Below are positions 17,901 through 24,785 of a stretch of 48,651 bases of DNA, piece by piece (positions within the stretch are counted from its first letter, which is position 1; each line of letters begins with the position of its first letter). The DNA lies in IMG/VR virus record IMGVR_UViG_3300032242_003441, positions 1 to 48,651 of that record. One strand, 5' to 3'. The position numbers and the translations under genes were made by a program. The notes beneath the pieces are model-generated. The model worked only from the letters and a program-made list of their open reading frames with translations, had not been told where the DNA came from and ran no database searches. Source of the stretch: a virus.

Positions 17901-20900
17901 AGATTATCCAGTTGGGTAAAGAAATGGGCGTATTAGATGACCAGAACCCTAATCTACTCGATCCTAAAAAAGTGGTCGAAAAGATGAAAGGCGAAGTCAT
18001 CGCCGATACGCTAGGCGAGGGCTTTGAAAAGTCTTTTGTCAACGGAAGGCCGGCATTTGAAAATGTACGCCAATGGGCTCGTACCAAGATTGAGTCCGAG
18101 CGGGTAAAATCGTTGATTTTGAAGGTGCTCGGTAATGGGGGAGAGGATCCCCGCAACGTCCTTTATTCTCATCCTGCTTCCGGGGTAGGCGAGAGCCTTA
18201 CGCCAGAGGTACGCGCTTCAGTTTCCGAGGCAGTGCAGGCAATGCGTGATCTTGGCGGAGTCACTTCTTCCGTTGACGAAACAGGAGCTGTGCCGGGGGA
18301 GACTACCGGCGCCCGTAAGATGTCAAAGAAAGAAGTTACCAGCAATTCGTTGCTAGTAGACCGATACCTCAAAGATTCTGGCCTCGTTAAAACTCAGCTC
18401 CGTGCTGTTGTACTGGATGCCAACGGGAACCCAATATCCAAACCCGTTGACGTCAATTCCCCTAATTCTTTCGAGGGTACATGGGAAGTTCAGCCCGATG
18501 GAAGCGCTGCTCGCACGACAGGTTATGGGAATCTTCCTCCTGAGCTTTCAGGGGTAACGATCCCTCCGGGCGGTAAGGTAATCGTTGAGCATCAAGTCGT
18601 CACGGAACCGGATGGAGTAACCCCAGTCTGGAATGACCGAAAAGAGGTAAAGAAGTTACTCAAGAGCCGGTCGCAGATGATCCGCGACGCAATCACTAAC
18701 GCCTACAAAGGCGAGCCGGGCGGTATGCAGGCGTATAGCGCCGATAATCTCAGTTTCCGCGGCACGCTTACTCCCGACCAGATTGCAGCAATCCAAGCTC
18801 TTCCGGAAAGCATTGTTCCGCTCAAGATTAAGAATCACATCTTTGCTATCAACGATGCCATTAAAAAAGGGCAGCGGGTGAACATTGATTACTCGACCCA
18901 CGTCGGAAAAAACGGGGAGTATGTTTCCTCAGCCCCAACAATTCGTGACGTGCAATGGATCGGAATGCACTTCTCTAAGGATGGTAATTTTACGGGGACA
19001 GCCCTTTCTTGGAATGCTCTCCACAACAAATTCCGTCTATGGAAGCAACGCCTGCCGGGGCGTTTTGCCCTGTGGAACAACGATCCGCAGGCAATGTATG
19101 ATCAGTTCATTAACGAATATCTTCCTAACCAAGCCGCCGGCATAAAGAACGATACGGCTTTGGATGATGACCCCGAGATTTCCAGAAAGAAGCGGGACGT
19201 CTACAACGACTTTTTGAACTTTGTCAACGCAGGTAACCGTGAGATCAACCCCGATCGAACTATGGTTCCTACCAAACGCGGAGAGAAACGCGGTGCGGCA
19301 GACAATGCACTTCGCTCGTTCCGACTCGATGCAATTATGGACATGGCGGACTCTCCGGTTCCCGGGGTTAAGCTTAATCCGGATGCCATTTATGCGAATT
19401 TCTTGCCTAAAGAGACAAGCAAACAAATCCCCACCCAAAAAGCTCCTGCTCAGGATGAAACCAACCCGATTCTGAAAGCTCTGGGAGTGGCACAGCGTAC
19501 GCCCTATGCCCAGCCTGCAAAGAACGCTAACCAAGACGTCCAACGTATTTCCGAAGATTACGTAAAAAATGCCGGTATGGAATACCGCCCGCACGGTCAG
19601 GCCGTTTCGGTAAATGAAGAGCTTGCCAAGCGTATCGCCGATCATTACGAGGAAGCCAAGAACGATCCGAGTCATCCTGAGGTCAAGAAGGCTTACACGG
19701 CGCTTGCAAACGAAGTTGTCGATCAGTGGAAGGCATTCGAGAAGGCCGGCTATACGGCCACTCCTTGGACTGGCGAAGGTCAGCCATACGCCAACTCGGC
19801 TGAGATGATGAAGGACGTGCGGGACAATAAGCACCTGTATTACTTCCAGACCAAGGAAGGATACGGAGAGTCTGGCATAACGGACAAGATGCGTGCGGAG
19901 AACCCGATGCTGCAGGACTCAGGGGTAAATTTCAACGGTGAAGAGAACGTACCGGTCAACGACGTATTCCGCGTTGTGCACGACATCGTGGGTCATGGGG
20001 CAAATGGTTACGAGTTTGGGCCGAAGGGTGAGTTCAACGCCTATTTGGAGCACAGCCGCATGTTCTCAGATGCCGCCAAGCCGGCGCTGGCCGGCGAGAC
20101 TCTGGCACAGAATAGCTGGGTCAACTTTGGGCCGCACCTGCGTGACGAAGAGGGCAACATTGCCAAGAAGGGCGAGAAAGGCTACGTGCCTGTCACCGAA
20201 CGTCCGTTTGCTGAGCAGAAGAACATTGCACTTCCTCAGGAGTTAATTGACGCAGCCGAGAAAGAGGCCCAAGCCGGGACCAAGGCGGGACCAAGTTACT
20301 TGCCTGCCAAAAAACTCACCGTCCAGCACTCTTCCAAGGAAAAAGAAGGCAGCGTCGGTGGGGAGCTCGATCTCGTGCATTTCGGTGCCCACGGCCTCAA
20401 ATCGGCAGATCCAAGCAAGTTCGGCAAAGGCGCTGCTACCCCGGGAGATCTCCGCGGTGCCCCAAAGACCTACTTCTACCTGAACAACGATCGGAATTAC
20501 GAAGGAATCATGCGCGGTCGTACCCCGTACGTGGCCAAGGTTGACGGAAATAGCATTTATGACCTCGAGAAGGATCCGCTCGGTGTCGCCGGCATGTTGA
20601 ACCGCGAGAAGATGGACAACATGATCGAAGACGCTGGTTATGCCGGATACTTCAGCCCCAAGTCATACAACGGTGCCTTCGATGCCGTGGCAATGTTCAA
20701 GAAGACCAAGCTTACCGAGGTGCAACAGGGTCGCGAGATCTTCAAGACGCCAAAGACCTCAAAGTATTTTGGGGTGAATTATCTGCCAGCAGAAAAAGGC
20801 GTTGACGAGGGAACCCAAACCAACGAATCTTTACCCACTGATGAACAACAAACTGAAAGTGACACCCAAGCTGAAAGAGCTGGCATCCAAGCTGGAGGCC

Positions 20901-22570
20901 AAAGCGAAGACGACCGGAATCGACTTCTCGGCGGGCTTGCGTCTGTCGCCAGAGGAGCGCAAGGCTCAGGTGCAGAAGGTGTACAGGGAGCCTCGGGAAG
21001 CGCTTCTCGGAAAGAGGTAGAAGAGGCCGCTCTCCGCAAGCATGCGGAAGAGAACGGTCTCATGCGGGATCCAGAGCCATTCCACAAGCAATGGCAGCTC
21101 GATGGCTCTGAAGCCGGAGGTGAGCACCAAGTGTCGTTCCCTCCCGGGCCTGACGTCGTAAAGCGCACTCCGAACCCTTACTACCCGACGTGGGCGGACT
21201 ATTTTGACTCGCTGCAGATCCATAACACGCTATTCCCTAAAGCTGCCCTGACCTTCCGCGGCCTGCAGGATGTACAGAATGCCGGTACCGACATTGACGG
21301 CACCAAGTGGCCTTCTGGCCTCTACTCCGAGGTGTCGCAGCCGTTCCTGAAGATCAAGCGTGGCCTCAGCGTTCCCGAGACCGATGCAATGATGAAGGAA
21401 ATCGGCTTCCGTCGCACCCTGCCGATGGAATACGTCAACGACGATCTCGGTATCAAGATCAAAGACTTACACGGCATGAACGCCGTCATGCTTGAGGACG
21501 AGAATGGCAAGGAGTTCCCTTACGTTATCGACTCGACAATCGTACCAACCGAAGCCAAGGAAGAGCAGCCACGGGTCAGGCTTGATGGACACGTTGTCGT
21601 TACCAACCCCGAGGCTGACTTTGTCGCTAAGCCCAAGATTCTTGTCAACTTCCTGCCGGCCTCACAGCGCATCAATCTCGAGGATTATGCCGACAGCCCG
21701 ATGTTTGCCTTGCCCGCCGACCGCATGGGCGTAGGAACCAAGTATGTAGGACCGACCGGTGACAAGAAAAAGCTCAGCGTAGAAGCACAGGGCGGACCTG
21801 AGCACATGACCTTGCTCAACAAGGGCGTCTGGGCATTCACCAACGAGGGACCTGCCTCTACCTTTGTCAACCGCGTCAACAAGCTGGCTGAAAAGCATGG
21901 CACCGACAGCGTACTCGTCGCCGTCACCCTGCAGAGCCCGATCAATCACCTAAAGAACCCCACCGGTCAGCTCGGATACGTTGAAGCTATGGAGCAAGCC
22001 CGCGACACCAAGCATGTCACCCAGAAACAGCTGGATGCCCAGATCAAGGAGATGTCCAGTGCTATCGTGAATAGTTCTAAGAAAGACATGGACGAAAACG
22101 TCCGGGCTAAATGGAAGCAGATCACTTCTTTCAGCAAATTCGCAGACGCTGTCCGCGGCAAGAAGCTTAACTTCGGTGACATGGAGCCATTCCTCGGTCA
22201 AATGCAGCGCAGCAAGCTCCCGATAAGCTCCAAAGAGCTGGCAGCAATGGGTCTTTTGCCTCACGACATCGCCCGCGACCTATCCACCGATTGGATCTTT
22301 GACCTGCCAAACGACACGGTAGTCGGTCTGTTCGAGGTAAAGAAGGGCACCCGTCCAACTCAGGACAACACCCATTATTCCTATCCTTGGAGCGTTGCCG
22401 GAAAGCCGATCGGATTCTTGAAGGACATCTACCATGTCAAGGGTTTGACCACGCACGAGGGCATCCAGAAGTCTACCAGCCTTGCATGGCCTCTCCAGAG
22501 GGCTCTCCCTGAGCTGGACAATCTAAAGAAAGCCCTAGCTGACCTACCCCCGGTCGTCAGGTATCGCTAA
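14945..22570 (+). CDS. Giant polyvalent virion/ejection protein
   Basis: 2541 residues. After a Pro/Ala linker come helical regions and Gly-rich hydrophobic stretches (~440-460, 548-600, 655-700) that could cross a membrane. Then: a degenerate zincin-like HEAGE (~919-923); a domain with FRVVHDIVGHGANGYEFG (HDxxGH ~1679-1684) ending in QNSWVNFGPH; an ADP-ribosyltransferase-like polyvalent domain (~1811-1925: VHFGAHGLKSADPSKFGKG, GYAGYFSP); a kinase-like polyvalent domain (~2093-2201: HNTLFPKAALTFRG, EVSQPFLKI); and a C-terminal polyvalent-associated domain (~2239-2530). Short [NS][FY]LP[AK] linkers separate modules near 1486, 1787, 1946 and 2237. Known polyvalent proteins enter the host with phage or plasmid DNA and act on it at once. 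Catalysis is not shown. Confidence 0.65.
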   Translation: MSTPSVVTDTDKFLDLLSPKKTEEATQTAEATSQPDSAPEATPAPAAPKQDDATKDFFETRQITGGYPSATPSELSAELTGAPSPHPELLKKAQEGLEPLAPNQKNSLLNDTDNFLSQLAPKDKSGENEYAYLENSVASRDPALPLNSQEEFFLRSLPEEKRHSFIEAHPEVELPSDLHRSHYEYRNRKSAQGQSFVEQAKGLGKGLAQFGQEVAGTVGKVVGDINSLDPTAGAEIDYDKWTAAAQEAKKKGLPVPNPGQFRKAAVPYGQRLANTGTDLISAGDELLSIPEAFKDIYQVASKGGWDWLDKKKEEHGWQTPEQSYQNDLVRTKILREQARKKIYAPTASLRTGAEILKGAQELKEAGWSPGADAIQALYGVHLTETAAEKMAKDPNLTEEQANAEVFKDSSNLLKQRMQKIAPEFVTKGYTEYGSPEIRFAPVLMTGGEFGVLGKGLGMLGSTVARGEKFLSNVGRNPEAISAANLKRLQAAEAERGLVGQMETTPGYTTVLTKPSVPGEVPKPLLNIPRVGTVAGAAGNLANAVDKAIGYATLPLAATGLGAATGGEGHRAQGAFEGLGLGLGLKGIQMGAGVIRDLDQAAELFGGKAVLPSDLMKAAGKAEQAAKTTKALFGSDTFLKALGRDGADFIAKNAVPLALKGVHGGTLAYAMGLLNDTPSEDMPQYVAFGTLLSLTPGLLGHGLHEDPAEIKLRAAKEAKETNEFDNTLDQDSRNNISASRLWQMHLAKLRKNVFRTQQQTSDLQSDANDPSLTPEERAKRAKAAEESQKVVDFHKGRLNQALTTNIDTMAEFGRQFKLAASRLNSFLNGMQKSGQDNVAMKFLTTAQIADSIYKNSPDLQMMAARGQEAEARQRAMVTAQQRGFVTDPEGGVRIDPSRPTLVVNIDNLMNNPRSVIETMYHEAGEAAQKIPQVWNAIQKSGVPEMLFKRTIKDAAGNTLRETRGLLNEADLYQMFIHKYVYGMTAPEIIQLGKEMGVLDDQNPNLLDPKKVVEKMKGEVIADTLGEGFEKSFVNGRPAFENVRQWARTKIESERVKSLILKVLGNGGEDPRNVLYSHPASGVGESLTPEVRASVSEAVQAMRDLGGVTSSVDETGAVPGETTGARKMSKKEVTSNSLLVDRYLKDSGLVKTQLRAVVLDANGNPISKPVDVNSPNSFEGTWEVQPDGSAARTTGYGNLPPELSGVTIPPGGKVIVEHQVVTEPDGVTPVWNDRKEVKKLLKSRSQMIRDAITNAYKGEPGGMQAYSADNLSFRGTLTPDQIAAIQALPESIVPLKIKNHIFAINDAIKKGQRVNIDYSTHVGKNGEYVSSAPTIRDVQWIGMHFSKDGNFTGTALSWNALHNKFRLWKQRLPGRFALWNNDPQAMYDQFINEYLPNQAAGIKNDTALDDDPEISRKKRDVYNDFLNFVNAGNREINPDRTMVPTKRGEKRGAADNALRSFRLDAIMDMADSPVPGVKLNPDAIYANFLPKETSKQIPTQKAPAQDETNPILKALGVAQRTPYAQPAKNANQDVQRISEDYVKNAGMEYRPHGQAVSVNEELAKRIADHYEEAKNDPSHPEVKKAYTALANEVVDQWKAFEKAGYTATPWTGEGQPYANSAEMMKDVRDNKHLYYFQTKEGYGESGITDKMRAENPMLQDSGVNFNGEENVPVNDVFRVVHDIVGHGANGYEFGPKGEFNAYLEHSRMFSDAAKPALAGETLAQNSWVNFGPHLRDEEGNIAKKGEKGYVPVTERPFAEQKNIALPQELIDAAEKEAQAGTKAGPSYLPAKKLTVQHSSKEKEGSVGGELDLVHFGAHGLKSADPSKFGKGAATPGDLRGAPKTYFYLNNDRNYEGIMRGRTPYVAKVDGNSIYDLEKDPLGVAGMLNREKMDNMIEDAGYAGYFSPKSYNGAFDAVAMFKKTKLTEVQQGREIFKTPKTSKYFGVNYLPAEKGVDEGTQTNESLPTDEQQTESDTQAERAGIQAGGQSEDDRNRLLGGLASVARGAQGSGAEGVQGASGSASRKEVEEAALRKHAEENGLMRDPEPFHKQWQLDGSEAGGEHQVSFPPGPDVVKRTPNPYYPTWADYFDSLQIHNTLFPKAALTFRGLQDVQNAGTDIDGTKWPSGLYSEVSQPFLKIKRGLSVPETDAMMKEIGFRRTLPMEYVNDDLGIKIKDLHGMNAVMLEDENGKEFPYVIDSTIVPTEAKEEQPRVRLDGHVVVTNPEADFVAKPKILVNFLPASQRINLEDYADSPMFALPADRMGVGTKYVGPTGDKKKLSVEAQGGPEHMTLLNKGVWAFTNEGPASTFVNRVNKLAEKHGTDSVLVAVTLQSPINHLKNPTGQLGYVEAMEQARDTKHVTQKQLDAQIKEMSSAIVNSSKKDMDENVRAKWKQITSFSKFADAVRGKKLNFGDMEPFLGQMQRSKLPISSKELAAMGLLPHDIARDLSTDWIFDLPNDTVVGLFEVKKGTRPTQDNTHYSYPWSVAGKPIGFLKDIYHVKGLTTHEGIQKSTSLAWPLQRALPELDNLKKALADLPPVVRYR
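20841..21020 (+). CDS. Possible overprinted gene inside the giant gene
   Basis: Reads in the +1 frame relative to the giant gene: 59 residues from MNNKLKVTPKLKELASKLEA to YREPREALLGKR. It looks like an ordinary charged helical protein, while the giant gene's own frame here is low-complexity (Gln/Gly/Ala/Ser). Either it is an overlapping gene, or two compensating frameshifts once turned a helical segment into a linker. No ribosome site is visible. Confidence 0.3.
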   Translation: MNNKLKVTPKLKELASKLEAKAKTTGIDFSAGLRLSPEERKAQVQKVYREPREALLGKR

Positions 22571-22611
22571 ATCACTTGTCACACAAGGTAAAATAACCTA
22601 CATTTCCGCCC

Positions 22612-22764
22612 ATGCCTCTCAAAACATCGACGTCGAAGGAAGCTTTCAAGTCAAACATAAAGACTGAGATTGCTGCCGGTAAACCCCCAAAACAAGCCGT
22701 AGCTATTGCCTACGCACAGAAACGCAAAGCAAACATGTTACACGGCATGCGGAAGAAGAAATAA
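22612..22764 (+). CDS. Short basic protein (DUF6496-like)
   Basis: A 50-residue, strongly basic protein beginning [20 protein letters not shown] and containing [17 protein letters not shown]. The pattern 'xNIKxEIxxGKPxKQAxAIAYxxxRK' is a recurrent family of very short phage proteins of unknown role. It lies between the giant gene and the ATP-grasp gene, 4 nt before the latter. Confidence 0.7.
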   Translation: MPLKTSTSKEAFKSNIKTEIAAGKPPKQAVAIAYAQKRKANMLHGMRKKK

Positions 22765-22768
22765 CTTT

Positions 22769-24079
22769 ATGGCCACTGACCTCTCCCAGATTAAGGATCC
22801 CTCTGACGTTGTTGCCCTTGTGGTAGACAACGGTCTATTTGTTGAGATCGCAATCAAGCTCGCTAAGACGTACAAAAAAGTCTATTATTACGTCCCTTGG
22901 GAGTCGGCTTTTGCCAAGATGAACCTCGGTATGATCGGTGTCGGGCTCGAAAATATCGAGGTCGTTGATTCGATCTACGGACCTCACTTTGATGAGGTGG
23001 ATGTCTTTGTATTCCCTGACATTTACTTCGGATACGAGCAGGAGATGCTTGAGAAGATGGGAAAGAAGGTCTGGGGCAGCCGCACTGGGGAGTGCCTCGA
23101 GCTCAAGCGCGAAGGGATGAAAGAGATCCTGAAGGCTCTTGATATGCCGGTCGGCAAGTTCACCCATATCAAGGGGATGGCCAATCTCCGCGCTTTTCTC
23201 AAAGAGAACGAGGATGTCTACGTCAAGATCGACAAGTTCCGCGGCACCTTTGAGACCTTCCACAGCGCCAATTACAAAGAAGTCGAGCCCAAGCTCGACG
23301 AGGTTGAGTTCAATCTAGGTGCCTTCAAACACACCATTGAGTTCACCGTCGAGGAGTCTCTGCCCGATTGCGCCGAGGTTGGAACCGATTGCTGGGTCAT
23401 TACTGACGACGCCGGCGAGGCTCACTACCCTGAACACACAATCTCTGGTATTGAAATCAAGGACGTAGGATTTGCTTCCATCTTCAAGAAGTACGAGGAC
23501 ATCCCCGAGGTCGTGACCCGTTTCAACGAGCGCATGAAGCCCGTATTCGCTGCCTATAACTGGCGCGGGTTTATGTCCACCGAGGTTCGCGTAGGAAAGG
23601 ACATGAAGCCCTACATGATTGATCTCTGCGGACGTGCCCCCTCGCCCCCAAACGAGCTCTACCAAGAGCAGTACGAGAATCTGGCAGAGTGCGTCTGGGC
23701 AGGAGCTAACGGGATCGTTGTCGAGCCCAAGGCTGTCGCCAAGTACGGTGCCGAGATCATGCTGCACAGCAGCTGGGCAGATAAGGGCTGGCAGCCTGTC
23801 AGCTTCCCGCCTGAGCTCCGTGACCGCGTCAAGCTCCGTAACGCTACCTGCATTGATGGCATCTACTACGCAATCCCTCAGGCTTGCGGACTCCCCGAAG
23901 TCGGTGCCGTCATCGGCCTCGGAGATACCCTGCAGGAAGCTCTCGACGACGCCGTTGAGAATGCCGAGCAGGTCACCGGTTACTACCTAGAGGCAAAGAT
24001 GTCTGCCATCGACTCGATCAAGGAAGAGTGTGAGCGTCTGGAAGAGCTCGGACTCAACATGTTCGACGAAGAGGCATGA
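22769..24079 (+). CDS. ATP-grasp family ligase-like enzyme
   Basis: A 436-residue protein starting at MATDLSQ, 4 nt after the small basic gene. Residues ~1-100 look like a pre-ATP-grasp Rossmann-type domain. The middle carries lid-like strands (VYVKIDKFRGTFETF). The metal/ATP site segment STEVRVGKDMKPYMIDLCGR (~270-290), followed by APSPPNELYQEQ, parallels the 'E-x-R...D-x-N-x-R' end of ATP-grasp enzymes such as GAR synthetase and carbamoyl-phosphate synthase. These join a carboxylate to an amine using ATP. The substrate cannot be read from sequence. Codon use is GC-rich like the late half of the giant gene. The last codons overlap the HExxE gene (ATGA). Confidence 0.65.
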   Translation: MATDLSQIKDPSDVVALVVDNGLFVEIAIKLAKTYKKVYYYVPWESAFAKMNLGMIGVGLENIEVVDSIYGPHFDEVDVFVFPDIYFGYEQEMLEKMGKKVWGSRTGECLELKREGMKEILKALDMPVGKFTHIKGMANLRAFLKENEDVYVKIDKFRGTFETFHSANYKEVEPKLDEVEFNLGAFKHTIEFTVEESLPDCAEVGTDCWVITDDAGEAHYPEHTISGIEIKDVGFASIFKKYEDIPEVVTRFNERMKPVFAAYNWRGFMSTEVRVGKDMKPYMIDLCGRAPSPPNELYQEQYENLAECVWAGANGIVVEPKAVAKYGAEIMLHSSWADKGWQPVSFPPELRDRVKLRNATCIDGIYYAIPQACGLPEVGAVIGLGDTLQEALDDAVENAEQVTGYYLEAKMSAIDSIKEECERLEELGLNMFDEEA

Positions 24080-24468
24080 AGATAACCCTCAAGACCCAAG
24101 CACCTGAGTGCTTGCGGTACCCCACCTGTGGAGATTGGCTGTTCAACGAGGACGGCCATCTCCACGTGACGGTGGCGGAGCATGAGAAGAACGACCGCAG
24201 TGCCTTCCTAGTTGCCCTGCACGAGATGGTCGAAGCCTTTCTCTGCAAAGAGGCCGGCATCGAGGAGGAGGCCGTATCCCAGTGGGATATTGACAACCCA
24301 AGCCTCGAGGAGCCCGGCGACCACCCGGATGCCCCTTACCACAAGCAGCATCTCATTGCCACTCAGGTAGAAAGGATAGTTGCCGAGGCCCTGAACCACG
24401 ATTGGGATGATCACAATGATTGGGTGCAGGCATCCGGAGATGCGGTAGAGGAAGCACTTTCTGATTGA
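24076..24468 (+). CDS. HExxE-motif protein of unknown function
   Basis: A 130-residue acidic protein, translationally coupled (ATGA) to the ATP-grasp gene. A helix AFLVALHEMVEAFLCKEAGI (about residues 44-63) carries HEMVE, followed by a conserved-looking YHKQHLIATQVERIVAEAL (~95-113). Phage proteins with 'ALHExxExxLC' are widespread and uncharacterised. The motif is zincin-like but has Glu in place of the second His, so proteolysis is not established. Coupling suggests it works with the ligase. Confidence 0.6.
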   Translation: MKITLKTQAPECLRYPTCGDWLFNEDGHLHVTVAEHEKNDRSAFLVALHEMVEAFLCKEAGIEEEAVSQWDIDNPSLEEPGDHPDAPYHKQHLIATQVERIVAEALNHDWDDHNDWVQASGDAVEEALSD

Positions 24469-24500
24469 CGGGATAGCCTCGGTTGTCTTACGTTTCAACT

Positions 24501-24785
24501 ATGCGCTACCGCCACGACTCATTTTTCTCCCCCGACACTCAGTATCGCCTTCAAAAGCGCATCCTGAAGCCTTACTCCGTTGTCAAGGGGGTTCAGGTCT
24601 ACAATGACACGCTGGCCAAGAAGTATTGCTTCTTCACCGACGAGCTAGGTCGTATCGAGCGTGGCTACACCAAGTATGCCCAACTCGTAGTTGACGTAGC
24701 CACGTATCTTTCGCGTGCTGCAAATCATTACCCCACGGGTGTGAATTATTTGAATGCTGCTCACGCGGGTTCAAGCGCCTCCTAA
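24501..24785 (+). CDS. Small hypothetical protein
   Basis: A 94-residue protein starting at MRYRHDSFF (a TTG 18 nt upstream is less likely). Tyr- and Lys-rich, no recognised domain. It is the last plus-strand gene before the minus cluster, and its TAA overlaps the TAG of the convergent primase-helicase gene by the shared bases CTAA, so no terminator lies between the two transcripts. Confidence 0.55.
   Translation: MRYRHDSFFSPDTQYRLQKRILKPYSVVKGVQVYNDTLAKKYCFFTDELGRIERGYTKYAQLVVDVATYLSRAANHYPTGVNYLNAAHAGSSAS

Noticed and set aside
19037-19834. 265-codon minus-strand open frame inside the giant gene
   Set aside because: No neighbouring minus genes, unnatural composition and full overlap with a well-supported gene.
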